A stretch of 64,000 bases of DNA. Origin: Burkholderia sp. S171. GTDB lineage: Bacteria > Pseudomonadota > Gammaproteobacteria > Burkholderiales > Burkholderiaceae. Positions 43,615-52,989 of this stretch are shown here, one piece after another. Positions within the stretch are counted from its first letter, which is position 1. The number at the start of each line of letters is the position of its first letter. Made by a program: the position numbers and the translations under genes. The stretch spans positions 1 through 64,000 of the forward strand of contig NZ_LMUF01000016.1 in NCBI RefSeq assembly GCF_009766085.1, read 5' to 3'. A model generated the notes under the pieces. The model worked only from the letters and a program-made list of their open reading frames with translations, did no database searches and was not told the origin of the DNA.

Positions 43615-44283
43615 TCAAGGCTCGTCGTTGCTGCGGACATTTCTGGGTGATTCGCCGGTGCGTCGATGGCTTCTTTTTCGACGTACCATAAGCGCGATAA
43701 GTCCAACTGCGAGAAGTGCGCCGACGCTCAACGCGCTGGTGCTATGGGTAGCATTCGTCCCTGAAGCTGCGGCCGACGCGACCGCAGGTGACGATGCCTG
43801 CGGCGCAATCAACTGCGGGAGCGCTACCCCGGCGGCGCTGCCTTGCCGCACGAGGGACGCATCCGATGTCGGGGAAGCCTGAGATGCAGGGACGGGAACC
43901 GCGTCCGAAGCGGGTCCGACGGGAGCCATATCGGTAGCGGAAGCCGTCACCGCCGAAGCTGGCGGCTCGCGAGAAATGGCTTCGCCAGACTTGGCCACCG
44001 CCTTCCACTGAGCAAATACGGTGTCAATGCAATGGACATCCCTGCACGCGTTGCGAGATTGCCGCCACTTGGCGAGCTGATCCGGCGACAGCTTCCCGGC
44101 GCTCAGCAAAGTTTGCTGCTGAGCGACGATTTCGTCGTACTCGTTGTTCAGGATGGCGTGGTCGCATATGACGCGCTCAGCCGGTTGGCGCGTGGTGGCA
44201 CATTGAATATCGCTCGCCGATGCGCTGGTTGAACCAAACGCTGCCATGGACAGCAGCAATGCCGAATAGTGTCTCGGATGCAC
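43615..44283 (-). CDS. Exported LprI/DUF1311-like protein with C-terminal membrane anchor
   Basis: 222 residues. A signal peptide (LLLSMAAFGSTSASA) precedes a Cys-containing LprI-like domain (about 22-95: DIQCATTRQPAERVICDHAILNNEYDEIVAQ, then CRDVHCIDTVFAQW), whose four Cys probably form two disulfides. A low-complexity Ala/Ser/Pro linker (100-180) and one membrane helix (LSVGALLAVGLIALMV) before a basic tail follow. LprI-type proteins inhibit lysozyme or occur in envelope proteins of unknown role, so a periplasmic domain tethered to the inner membrane is expected. Monocistronic. Confidence 0.72.
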   Translation of the reverse strand: MHPRHYSALLLSMAAFGSTSASASDIQCATTRQPAERVICDHAILNNEYDEIVAQQQTLLSAGKLSPDQLAKWRQSRNACRDVHCIDTVFAQWKAVAKSGEAISREPPASAVTASATDMAPVGPASDAVPVPASQASPTSDASLVRQGSAAGVALPQLIAPQASSPAVASAAASGTNATHSTSALSVGALLAVGLIALMVRRKRSHRRTGESPRNVRSNDEP

Positions 44284-44339
44284 CAGTCCTCCTGGAACGT
44301 GAACCCGCCAGGTCCATCCCGATAGCGATGAACCACGGC

Positions 44340-44678
44340 CTAATCCGTTGAGAAGACAACCGCCGCCGTATCCCCGATTTGCGTAAAACTACGGACGAAA
44401 CGATAGACCTGGCCGCCGATTGGCAATTGATTCGCTCCCGAAGAGGTCGATTCAAGTATGTCGTTTGCGAGCGTGATTGCAATCGCGCCAACCTGCATCA
44501 GGTCTTCGCGTGAACCCGCGGGATCACCCAAATACACGGTACAAACGCCTGCCGTATGTCGCATCATTACGATGCTCGTCGCTTTATCGAGTGACCGCTC
44601 CAGGTATTCGGCAAGTGTTTGCAGCGATTCAGGTGCCTGTTCGGGATGGCCGTTCGCCAAGGCATTGTCGTCTATCAC
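44340..44678 (-). CDS. Hypothetical protein, unrecognised
   Basis: 112 residues from GTG 44678, chosen because AAGGAG lies just upstream; an in-frame ATG at 44717 is less supported. Soluble, no signal peptide. A central segment SIVMMRHTAGVCTVYLGDPAGSREDLMQVGAIAITLANDILES and a C-terminus FVRSFTQIGDTAAVVFSTD suggest a small alpha/beta domain. No family is recognised. The insertion sequence lies about 165 bases upstream and may have displaced its promoter. Confidence 0.55.
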   Translation of the reverse strand: MIDDNALANGHPEQAPESLQTLAEYLERSLDKATSIVMMRHTAGVCTVYLGDPAGSREDLMQVGAIAITLANDILESTSSGANQLPIGGQVYRFVRSFTQIGDTAAVVFSTD

Positions 44679-44842
44679 GTTGAGCTCCTTCGGCCGATGG
44701 GTCACATATGTCTTCAAGCCGTCATCATGGCATGAGGCTCGCCTCAGAGACTAGGGACACGGAGCGAATGGGCGTCCGGCCGGGGTTTCTGGAGGTGTTC
44801 AATTTTGAATTATCTGAATGCATATGTCGAGGCCAGATACAG

Positions 44843-46395
44843 ATGTCCGCCGTTGGGCTAAGTTGAAATGTCCGGTTTTGGGTTGAGAACTATCTCTGTA
44901 GAAGGCAGTTTCCCCACCGCGGCTGCCTGCATTTCGGCGGTCCTCAAGATCATCGCGTTCAGGTCAATCTGCTTGAGTTCGCGTTGCTTGCGCGTATTGT
45001 TGGCCCGCATCTTCGGCCTCACCGGTTCGCCCTGATTGGTCCGGGAGGGCGAACCCGAGATGCGCCGGTTGTCGCGCTCTGTTTGCACCTGTCGAGACAG
45101 CGCGAGGATGTGTCCAAGGTGCTTGTTATCAATCTCGGCACCTTGGTCTACATCCGAGAGCCGATCGTACTGGCGATAGGTCAGGGCAGTGCCATTGGCC
45201 ACGATTTCGATGCGCCCATCCGGGTACTCGTACACGTCCAAATAGTGGTGAATCAGCGCTCGTGCCACGGGCGAATCATCGAGCAGGTAGAGCACCCGAT
45301 CGTATTGCACAGTCAGTGTGTTCGACACGCAGCGCGATGCGCGAGACGTTAAAACTGAATCCAGATCCTCGTCGCTGCGCAGGGGCCGATGTGCGTTGTA
45401 GTCGCTCTTCGGTACCTTGCCAAACCGGTTGTTGAAGTCTGCGATGAAGTGGGGCGCATACGCATTCGCCGCCTCCTGCGTGTCGATTCCGCGCAGCCGC
45501 AATTCCTTGACCAAGCGATCCTGCAAGGTCAGGTTGGCACGCTCGACGCGCCCCTTGGCCTGACTGCTGTTGGCGCAAAAGGTGTCGACATTGAGTTCGT
45601 ATAAGGCCCGGCCGAACTGCGTTATTCCCTTGTCTGCAGTGCTTTTACGGTGATTGGCCGAGAACACGCTGGCCTTGTCGCTGTAGAGCGCCATGGGCTT
45701 GCCATGCTGCTCGATATAGCGCCGCGTCGCTTCAAAATAACTGAAGGTCGACTCGGTCGCGGTGAAGTGCAAAGTCATCAGCCGGCTGGTCGCATCGTCA
45801 ATAAACACGAGTAAAGTGCACGCCGGTGCGCGTTCTTCAAACCAGCGGTGATCGCTGCCGTCGATCTGGATCAGCTCGCCCAGGCACGAACGCCGGTTCC
45901 TCGGCTGGTGGATCTTGGGCGGACGTTGTCGGCGAGGCGTCCATAGGCCTGCGTCGATCATCAAGCGCCTGACCGTCTCCTTGGCCAGCTTCAGGTGGTG
46001 GCACTCGCGCAGTTTCTCGCACGCCAGGGTCGGACCGAAATCGGCGTACCGCTCCTTGATGATCGCCACAGCTCGCACGGCGAGCCCGGCATCGATCCGG
46101 TGATTACTCGGCTTGGCACATCGGCCCGAGATCAGCCCAGGCGGTCCTTGCTCGCGCAGGCGCGCCGCGAGGCGTCGAACCTGACGCGTGGTCAACGACA
46201 GCCGCTCGGCCGCACGCCACGGCTTGAGCAGCCCGTCGACCACCGATTGAATGACCTTGAACCGGTCCAACTCACGCATCGTCATGGTGATTCTGTCCGT
46301 CGCAGCCATCGCAGCCTCCGGCGCCGCGGGAATCGACGCCGGGTAAGCTTAGGCCGCCCGAAAGCGGACATTTGAATCTGGCTAGAAGCGGACAT
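44843..46395 (-). mobile_element. ISNCY-type insertion sequence
   Basis: A 1553-bp element containing one intact transposase gene. Imperfect terminal inverted repeats of about 40 bases start ATGTCCGC at both ends, each with a second ATGTCCG 21-22 bases further in (left from 44843, right from 46395 on the complement). The transposase stop codon lies within the left repeat. No clear target duplication is visible, so an old insertion or flank rearrangement is possible. Confidence 0.8.
44858..46309 (-). CDS. ISNCY-family DDE transposase
   Basis: 483 residues. The N-terminal helix-turn-helix region is RELDRFKVIQSVVDGLLKPWRAAERLSLTTRQVRRL. The integrase-fold catalytic core contains the acidic residues in LIQIDGSDHRWF, LVFIDDATSR and KGRVERANLTLQDRLVKELR; the complete frame suggests an active enzyme. 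A Met at residue 11 is an alternative start. The C-terminal 100 residues are basic. Confidence 0.88.
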   Translation of the reverse strand: MAATDRITMTMRELDRFKVIQSVVDGLLKPWRAAERLSLTTRQVRRLAARLREQGPPGLISGRCAKPSNHRIDAGLAVRAVAIIKERYADFGPTLACEKLRECHHLKLAKETVRRLMIDAGLWTPRRQRPPKIHQPRNRRSCLGELIQIDGSDHRWFEERAPACTLLVFIDDATSRLMTLHFTATESTFSYFEATRRYIEQHGKPMALYSDKASVFSANHRKSTADKGITQFGRALYELNVDTFCANSSQAKGRVERANLTLQDRLVKELRLRGIDTQEAANAYAPHFIADFNNRFGKVPKSDYNAHRPLRSDEDLDSVLTSRASRCVSNTLTVQYDRVLYLLDDSPVARALIHHYLDVYEYPDGRIEIVANGTALTYRQYDRLSDVDQGAEIDNKHLGHILALSRQVQTERDNRRISGSPSRTNQGEPVRPKMRANNTRKQRELKQIDLNAMILRTAEMQAAAVGKLPSTEIVLNPKPDIST

Positions 46396-46785
46396 TACTA
46401 CTTAGCTGCTACAACAGAAAAGTTGATAATTTATGTTATGTCAAATTAGAAAATGACCATCCGGAAAATCTGCTTCCAATGCCATCGTTCGATAACTTCC
46501 CACCTCGGCCCTGGTAAGCCGGGCCATTGGTGCTACCGTTTTTGGAAGTCCTCTCGGGAAACGGATGCGCCCTTGCGCGGCTACGCGGACACCCCAGGCG
46601 GATCCGCTTAACGGCCCGAATCATCCCTCAACGAACGAAGCTCGTTCCCGATAACCGCTGAAAGATCATCTGCTGGACAGAACACGGTTCCAGAATCTCG
46701 GGCGACTCAGAACCCGCACAGCAAGCACGTCCAGCTTTCCCACGCGCCGGTGAAAAGATGCTCGCCCAAATTACGTCGAAACCGA
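46396..46785. other. Gene-free region between the IS and the beta-lactamase
   Basis: AT-rich for the first ~60 bases, then ordinary composition. Short frames give no family features; I see no terminator or operator I can support. Confidence 0.4.
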
Positions 46786-47973
46786 TCAGTCCTGCGGACC
46801 AAGCCGCCCACCAAGCTGCGTCAATACCTGATGCGCAGCGGTCACCCGTTGAGCGACGGGATAGTTCTTGTTTGCAAGCATGACGATCCCTATTTTCTGA
46901 CCGGGAACGAAAGCGACGTAAGTTGCGAAGCCATTCGTCGATCCGGTCTTGTTGATCAGCGCATTTGCTTGCGGCTGCAACGGAGGGTTTATTTCAACCA
47001 CCTTAGTCGCCTGATAAGCCATCGCGTCCGAATTACCCGCCAGAAGCTTTTTCAGTTCCACGGGATACGGGTATTGCTCCCATATAAGGTCTTGCGTCAT
47101 TTCTCCCGCCTTGAAATATCCGATATGGGTGTCATTGATCGCGCGTTGCAACTCGCTGTCAATCTTGACCATCCGCATGTTGGCTGCAATAAACCGAATC
47201 ATGTCCGTCGTGCTCGATTTAATTCCATAGGCTTCCGAAGACAGAGCCCCCGCGCTTAATCTGATCGGAGCGCCCTGCTTCGTATAGCCTTGCGCGTAGT
47301 CCTTCATCTGATCCGACGGCACATTGATATAGCTGTGCGTCATTCCAAGCATCGGGAATAATTTCTTTTCAATCGCGTCATCAAAAGGCTCATTCATGCT
47401 CCGCGCTGCGATCATGCCGAGCATGCCAATACTTGGGTTCGAGTAGACCCTGTATGTGCCAGCAGCATAAGAGGGTTGCCACTGCCTGAAATAACTCATC
47501 AGCTGATCGTCATTGCGAATGGCGTCAGGCACCTGCAACGGCAGGCCGCCGGCAGTATGCGTTCCGAGATTCAAGAGCTTAACGTTGTCAAAACTGCTAC
47601 CGCGCAGGGACGGCAAATATTTGCTGGCGCTGTCGGACAATGAAAGGTTGCCCTTGACCTGAGCATAAGAAGCTAACGTCGCCGTAAATGTTTTGCTGGC
47701 TGATCCAATCTCGAAAAGCGTTTTATTTGTAACCGGTTGCCGAGTTTTCAGTGACGTGACACCGTAGTTATAAAAGTAGCTCTCTCCATTGACGATGACC
47801 GCGACCGCCATGCCTGGGATTGCATATTCCTGCATCAAGGGACGTATTACGCTGTCCATCACGTCGGAAATATCCTTCCGTGTGCTGTTGCTTTCGCCAT
47901 AGGTACTCGAGGCGATAAAACAAGAACACCCCAAAGTCGAAATCAACAGGCTCTTAAAAAAACTGCAACGCAT
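46786..47973 (-). CDS. ampC: Class C beta-lactamase (AmpC family)
   Basis: 395 residues from ATG 47973, which has AAGGAG upstream (the frame is open to 48057). A signal peptide of about 25 residues is followed by the three serine beta-lactamase motifs: S91-A-S-K94, Y177-S-N179 and K342-T-G344. The length fits class C. It hydrolyses beta-lactams in the periplasm; some relatives are peptidases or esterases. It is downstream of a secreted cupin and divergent, across it, from an AmpR-type regulator, which supports inducible beta-lactamase. Confidence 0.87.
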   Translation of the reverse strand: MRCSFFKSLLISTLGCSCFIASSTYGESNSTRKDISDVMDSVIRPLMQEYAIPGMAVAVIVNGESYFYNYGVTSLKTRQPVTNKTLFEIGSASKTFTATLASYAQVKGNLSLSDSASKYLPSLRGSSFDNVKLLNLGTHTAGGLPLQVPDAIRNDDQLMSYFRQWQPSYAAGTYRVYSNPSIGMLGMIAARSMNEPFDDAIEKKLFPMLGMTHSYINVPSDQMKDYAQGYTKQGAPIRLSAGALSSEAYGIKSSTTDMIRFIAANMRMVKIDSELQRAINDTHIGYFKAGEMTQDLIWEQYPYPVELKKLLAGNSDAMAYQATKVVEINPPLQPQANALINKTGSTNGFATYVAFVPGQKIGIVMLANKNYPVAQRVTAAHQVLTQLGGRLGPQD

Positions 47974-48057
47974 GCAATCTCCTTGGGCTAATGGTTTGAA
48001 TGAGTATGAATGTAGGTCCAAATGACTTTGCGACAAGGCTGAGTCGCGCAATACCAA

Positions 48058-48459
48058 TTACCGCGGCGCGCTGACGTTAAACGGTTTCCCGGGTGTGGAA
48101 ACCCAGGTTGCGATGACGGTTGCGCCTGCGCGCCCTGCCTTGGTGACGTGAACTGCATTAGCCGGGATCTGGAAGCTTCCTCCCGCGCGGATAACTTTCA
48201 CTGGCTGGCCATCTACCTGCAAGATTATCTCGCCCCTCATCACATAGCAGACCTCGGGTCCAGTCGCCAAGTGTCGGGGTTTTTCGGCGTCGGGTGGAAA
48301 CTCGGACACCCCCATGCCCATCTCGCGATTCGTTCCGTTTACCTCGACTCTTTCCAGCACCTGCGTCTCCTTTGCGAGGGGTATCGCATAGGCGGCCGTG
48401 GCAAATTGCATTGCAATCAAGGCGCCAAGAAACACGGGGACGGAGAGACGCGATTTCAC
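48058..48459 (-). CDS. Secreted single-domain cupin
   Basis: 133 residues from GTG 48459, with AAGGA nearby (the frame is open to 48492). The signal peptide is MKSRLSVPVFLGALIAMQFATAAYA. The cupin fold has the two beta-motifs HLATGPEVCYVMRGEIILQVDG and GGSFQIPANAVHVTKAG, with a His pair of metal-ligand type. It stands between ampR and the beta-lactamase gene, which follows after 84 bases on the same strand, so it should be induced together with it. A role in beta-lactam response is not documented to my knowledge. Confidence 0.8.
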   Translation of the reverse strand: MKSRLSVPVFLGALIAMQFATAAYAIPLAKETQVLERVEVNGTNREMGMGVSEFPPDAEKPRHLATGPEVCYVMRGEIILQVDGQPVKVIRAGGSFQIPANAVHVTKAGRAGATVIATWVSTPGKPFNVSAPR

Positions 48460-48653
48460 GCTTGTTCCTTCAGGTAAAAGTCGAACTGGCACCCAGCGTT
48501 TTGCTGCGAGTTATCCAAGATTTAGCAATACGCCATCGCCTGGTTTCCACAACTTCACGGATGAAAACATCCAGCGGCGAGGAGAATATCGCCTCTTTGC
48601 GAGTCGCCTACAAGCGAGCATAATTTCTGCTTGGGTAAAGAAAAACTTATGTC

Positions 48654-49577
48654 ATGGCCTCCATTCGTCCACATCTTCCGTTGAACGCCCTGCGCGCATT
48701 CGAATCGTCGGCACGACACCTTAGCTTCACGCGCGCGGCGCTCGAACTCAACGTAACGCAGGCTGCCGTGAGCCAGCAGGTTCGGATGCTCGAAGAACGG
48801 CTCGGAACCACCCTGTTCAAACGGTTGCCGCGTGGACTTGGCATGACCGACGAAAGCCGCGCGCTACTTCCAGTATTGACCGATGCATTCGGTCGCATCG
48901 AGGGCGTACTCAAGCAATTCGAGGGCGGACATTTTCACGAAGTGCTGACGATCGGCGTTGTCGGGACTTTCGCAGTTGGCTGGTTGCTGCCACGGCTCAA
49001 ATCGTTTCGGGAGACACATCCCTTTGTGGAGTTGCGGTTGCTAACCCATAACAATCTGGTCGACCTGGCAGCAGAGGGATTGGATTTTGCAATTTGCTTC
49101 GGCGACGGAGCCTGGCCCACGACGCACAACGTCATGTTGCTCGATGCGCCATTGACTGTGCTCTGCGCGTCGGATATTGCGAGAAGGCTTGCCACACCGT
49201 GTGATCTTGCAAAAGAAACCCTGCTTCGTTCGTATCGTACCGATGAATGGACCGGCTGGTTCAGCGCCGCCGGACTTGATCCATGGCCGGTCAATGGCCC
49301 GGTTTTTGACTCGTCACGCTTGATGGTGGAAGCTGCCGTACAAGGAGCCGGGATTGCCCTGGCTCCGCCGGTGATGTTTGCCCGGGAACTGCAGGCGGAA
49401 CTGCTCTTTCGCCCTTTCGATACGGAAGTCAAAACGGGCAGCTACTGGCTGACGTGGTCGAAATCGAAGCGGATGTCGCCCGCGACCGAATTGTTCCGTC
49501 AGTGGATCCTCGCGGAAGCAGCCGACGCAACCGGACCGACCGGTCAAACTAGAATTTCCCCGCAAGAAAAGCCGTAG
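48654..49577 (+). CDS. ampR: LysR-type regulator AmpR
   Basis: 307 residues. The AmpR/GcvA-type N-terminus LPLNALRAFESSARHLSFTRAALELNVTQAAVSQQVRMLEERLG forms the winged HTH, followed by the two-lobed effector domain (about 95-290). It is divergent from the cupin-beta-lactamase pair. AmpR proteins sense muropeptides released when peptidoglycan recycling is disturbed, and then switch from repressor to activator of ampC. The 194-bp intergenic region should contain its site but I could not fix it confidently. Confidence 0.82.
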   Translation: MASIRPHLPLNALRAFESSARHLSFTRAALELNVTQAAVSQQVRMLEERLGTTLFKRLPRGLGMTDESRALLPVLTDAFGRIEGVLKQFEGGHFHEVLTIGVVGTFAVGWLLPRLKSFRETHPFVELRLLTHNNLVDLAAEGLDFAICFGDGAWPTTHNVMLLDAPLTVLCASDIARRLATPCDLAKETLLRSYRTDEWTGWFSAAGLDPWPVNGPVFDSSRLMVEAAVQGAGIALAPPVMFARELQAELLFRPFDTEVKTGSYWLTWSKSKRMSPATELFRQWILAEAADATGPTGQTRISPQEKP

Positions 49578-49626
49578 AAACCCCCGCAGCTTAAAGGTAT
49601 TCAGGGCCCGCACTTATCCGTACCGC

Positions 49627-50283
49627 CTAAAGCATACTGAGCGCGGTCGCAAGCACGGCCTGCTTGAACTTTACGGGATCGTTCGGAAGCGGAGAGAAAA
49701 TCGACAGGAGATGACTATAAGAAACGGTCTTCCCCACTCCATTAGTTAGCATCGCGAACAATAGATCCGGGTCGTTGGGGGCAAGTTCACCTGAATCGAT
49801 TGCGTCGGCGAGCAATGGGACAAACACGTCGTGATAAGGGCGCAGAAGGCGGTCCATCAGCACATCCAGCCGCTCGCCCTGCTCCGTTGCCGTTGTCGAG
49901 AAAAACATCCCGACATCCGGCTCGCTGAACACCTTATCAATGAACAGGCTCAGCGCCTGCTCTACCCGCTGACGTTTCGTCAGGTCGGCAGTACGCAGTT
50001 TCCCTGTCGCATCGATCATGGGTGCGGCGTGCTGTGCAATCTGGTTGACGACCGCGATCCACAACGCCTCTTTCGAACCAAAGTGATGTGAGATGAGCGC
50101 GGGATCCACGCCCGAGTCCCGTGCGATTTCCCGCACGCTGGTCGACTCGAAACCGCGCTTGGCGAACGCTTGCCGCGCGCTTTTAAGCAACGTGTCGGAG
50201 CCGGCAATCGCGCTGCAGGCGGGCCGTCCGCGCGAGCGTTTCTCCTTGGCGGCTTGCGCCGGGCGTGTGGTTGAAACTGTCAT
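49627..50283 (-). CDS. TetR-family regulator
   Basis: 218 residues from ATG 50283. TetR HTH at about 25-70: LKSARQAFAKRGFESTSVREIARDSGVDPALISHHFGSKEALW. The C-terminal ligand and dimer domain is of the TetR_C type seen in efflux or fatty-acid regulators. It converges with ampR and is not adjacent to an obvious target; DUF3331 lies divergently beyond 367 bases. The effector is unknown. Confidence 0.85.
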   Translation of the reverse strand: MTVSTTRPAQAAKEKRSRGRPACSAIAGSDTLLKSARQAFAKRGFESTSVREIARDSGVDPALISHHFGSKEALWIAVVNQIAQHAAPMIDATGKLRTADLTKRQRVEQALSLFIDKVFSEPDVGMFFSTTATEQGERLDVLMDRLLRPYHDVFVPLLADAIDSGELAPNDPDLLFAMLTNGVGKTVSYSHLLSIFSPLPNDPVKFKQAVLATALSML

Positions 50284-50371
50284 GGTTCGATCCGAATTCC
50301 AATGCGGTAAAGCGAGCCGGAAGTTTAACCGACGCAAAAGCGCCTCGCCCTCACATCGGTGCGCACGGCGT

Positions 50372-50401
50372 TTGACATCGACTACGGGAATGCCCTACTA
50401 T
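50372..50401 (+). promoter_or_regulatory. Predicted promoter upstream of the DUF3331 gene
   Basis: TTGACA at 50372-50377, 18-base spacer, TACTAT at 50396-50401. It would give a 240-base leader before the DUF3331 gene. The rest of 50284-50650 holds no gene. Confidence 0.4.
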
Positions 50402-50650
50402 CTCACTAATTCATCACTCGTTGAATATTTTTCGCAGCGACGCTTCTGCGACTGAGTCACGCAAACCAGGTCACGCCATGCTTTACCGCCCGCCTCAGTC
50501 GGCTTTGCATGGTTTGGGTAAAACGACCCTGCTGCGGACGGCCAAATGAATCGATGGCCTTGGCGCCCAAGCGCAATCCGCATGACGTGATCGCCTCGTC
50601 GTGACACCGGGAAACCGGCTGCCCGGAATTTCTTGTAAAGGAAAGGTGAG

Positions 50651-51049
50651 ATGCTCGAGAAACCCACTAGTGCATGGTCCCGAACCGTTGCGTTACTCGA
50701 TAACGCACGCGCTCAACAAGTCGCCGACGAAGCAACACGAATGGCCCGGCGGCGTCCCGCAAAAACCATCTGGACCGATCACGCAGCCTTGATGGTCAGC
50801 GTGATCGAACTCCCCACACCACGCACTGCCACGGTCTCATGGTGCGACCCGCTATCGGGCTATTACGGGCATCAGACGTGGCGGGTAGCATTGGCCAAAC
50901 AAGGCGGCGAGTGCGTCCTGAGCGGCAAGTCCATCAAGCGCGGGGACTTCATCTATCGGCCGGTGACCTGCGAGCCGCCCCCCGGCAATGCAGGGGCGAT
51001 GATCATCGCGTCAGAGCTGGTGCCGTACGCCACACCAAGCCACTCGTAG
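50651..51049 (+). CDS. DUF3331 domain protein
   Basis: 132 residues with ribosome site AAAGGTGAG directly before ATG. It matches my recollection of the Burkholderia-lineage DUF3331 family: WRVALAKQGGECVLSGKSIKRGDFIYRP, with paired Cys in a CVLSG...TCEPPP arrangement, and a preceding TATVSWCDPLSGYYGHQ. The Cys and CxL-SG-K-I pattern resembles a small treble-clef-like metal site. Function unknown. Confidence 0.72.
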   Translation: MLEKPTSAWSRTVALLDNARAQQVADEATRMARRRPAKTIWTDHAALMVSVIELPTPRTATVSWCDPLSGYYGHQTWRVALAKQGGECVLSGKSIKRGDFIYRPVTCEPPPGNAGAMIIASELVPYATPSHS

Positions 51050-51074
51050 TCTGCGCACTGCACGCAAGCGCCGC

Positions 51075-52718
51075 TCAAGGGTTCTCGCATCGAAAACTTG
51101 AGGCATTGTTGACGTTGCCGTGGCCCAGATACTTGGGGTAACCGGGATACCGGCACAGCGGCCGGGTCCGGCCGTTTGTCGCGCTCGCTATGTCCGTCCC
51201 GACCAGCGTCTCCGGCGCGATGTTCGCCGTGACCCACCGGTCGAGCGCGCCCAGTTCATCCCACGCCGGAATGAAGACGCCGTTGCCGTGCTGGAATCCC
51301 GGCACCATGTAAAGCCGCATGAACGAATCGACAATACTCTGCCCGTACTTCTCAACCAGCGAGTGATAAAACGCGATGGTCTGATTCGGGCTGATGACTT
51401 CATCGGCGAGACCGTGCATGGTGATCAGCTTGCCGCCATGGGCGATAAATTCCGATATGTCGGGATTCATCGCCCCAACCGTCTCCGACAAATCGATCAG
51501 GCGCGACTTATAAACTCCCGGATGATCGACATCGAAACCGAGTGTGTTGAAGCGCAGGTCGTGCGTGACGAAGTACTTCATGTAACTGTCGCCCTGCGTG
51601 AACAGATAACCATCGACATCGAATCGCAAAGGCTGCGTGAGCACCGGTGAACTTCCGAGCCCCAGTCCGCTGGAGAAATCCACGCCTTGAAACACGTTGT
51701 AGCCGTAGTACTTCGTGACGCCATAAGCAAGTTCATATGGCAACGTAAAGCCGTCGCGCAGGACCTCGAGCGTCGCCAGTTGCGCCTGCGACAAACAACT
51801 GTCCCGCAACGAAGCCCGTTGCCCGCTCACACACTGCAGTTGCGCGATGATCTGCGGTTCGTGCTCACGGCACGCTTCTACATTCGAGACAATGCCGTCG
51901 ATTACGCCATCCAGCCCGTCGCATTCGTGAAGCACGGTCTCGACCACGCGTTTTTGCTGGACCGGCCCGACGACACCCCCTGGCGTCCCATAAGCCGCCT
52001 GCCCTACTTTCACGCCCATCAGCCGCACGCCCGAGAAGTTGATGGCCGGTGCGTTGGCGATCACGCCGTCGTAGTCGTCGGGATATCGTTCGATCACGGT
52101 GAACGCTTCGCGCCCGCCCGTCGAGCCGCCGGCAAAGTAGGTTTGCTCGGGTTTGCGCCCGTAGCCCATGATGATCAGTGCAAGCGCCACGTCATGGGTT
52201 TTCTTGAGATGTCCGTAGCCGAAGTTGATCACCGCTTCGTCGTTCATCGCGAAATCGGCGCGGCCGGAATTGCCTACGTGGCCGGAATCGGAGCCGAAGG
52301 TTGCATAGCCATTCGACAGCGGCGAGGCGTAGGGCGCGAAAGCCGTAGGCTCGGTGCCGCTGACGATCACGCCGTTGTAGCCGCCGCCGCCCATCTGCAA
52401 TGCACGGCCGTTCCAGCGCGCCGGCAAATTGACCTCGAAGCGGATGTCGGGCGTGGTGTCCAGTTGCGCCTTGATGACGCCGACAAGCCGGCAGTACTCG
52501 CCATTGCGGTTTTTCGGCGCGGCGGCGGCTACGACCGACGCGTCCAGGATGGTCGCGCCGCGAGTAGGCAAGCCGATGACCGATGCCGGCACCGACTGGC
52601 CTTCCAGTTCGGCGCAATGCTTGACGACGTACGACGCGGCGTTCGCGTGCGTGCTGCATGCGAATAAGGCGCTGAACAGCAACAGGGCACGCAAGAGAGG
52701 AGTTGTAGCTTGGGGCAT
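51075..52718 (-). CDS. Tannase/feruloyl esterase family protein
   Basis: 547 residues. A signal peptide ends THANA. The alpha/beta-hydrolase nucleophile is in FAGGSTGGREAF; the acid is probably the Asp of HGLADEVISP and the base His of GFQHGNG. The large lid domain between them has paired Cys, as in fungal and bacterial tannases. It hydrolyses ester bonds of plant phenolics such as gallate or ferulate esters in the periplasm or outside. Monocistronic. Confidence 0.87.
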   Translation of the reverse strand: MPQATTPLLRALLLFSALFACSTHANAASYVVKHCAELEGQSVPASVIGLPTRGATILDASVVAAAAPKNRNGEYCRLVGVIKAQLDTTPDIRFEVNLPARWNGRALQMGGGGYNGVIVSGTEPTAFAPYASPLSNGYATFGSDSGHVGNSGRADFAMNDEAVINFGYGHLKKTHDVALALIIMGYGRKPEQTYFAGGSTGGREAFTVIERYPDDYDGVIANAPAINFSGVRLMGVKVGQAAYGTPGGVVGPVQQKRVVETVLHECDGLDGVIDGIVSNVEACREHEPQIIAQLQCVSGQRASLRDSCLSQAQLATLEVLRDGFTLPYELAYGVTKYYGYNVFQGVDFSSGLGLGSSPVLTQPLRFDVDGYLFTQGDSYMKYFVTHDLRFNTLGFDVDHPGVYKSRLIDLSETVGAMNPDISEFIAHGGKLITMHGLADEVISPNQTIAFYHSLVEKYGQSIVDSFMRLYMVPGFQHGNGVFIPAWDELGALDRWVTANIAPETLVGTDIASATNGRTRPLCRYPGYPKYLGHGNVNNASSFRCENP

Positions 52719-52989
52719 CGCCTAATGGGTGAATTGCTGCGGTGCCTGACGGCAATCAGCTGCTGTGCCAGGGTTGAACCGGAAAACTGACTGCGTGTTC
52801 TTTGCCGCGCAATTTCGCCGCACAATATATAAGAAGTGTCTTATTGGCAGAAATCCGATTGTCTGAATTCGTTGCGTTTGCACAACCGGCACGCACGGTC
52901 CGCATCTTTGTGCTGCGATGCGATTGATCCGATAAATACCGCCGCATCCGCGTCAGCCCATCGTGCACGGGTCATGCCTGGACCCCAGC

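Noticed and set aside
46436-46624. 62-codon minus-strand frame beside the IS
   Set aside because: No ribosome site, no family resemblance, no clear relation to the IS.
51687-52667. 326-codon frame on the plus strand
   Set aside because: Antisense to the tannase-family gene, which has signal peptide and catalytic motifs; the shadow has none.
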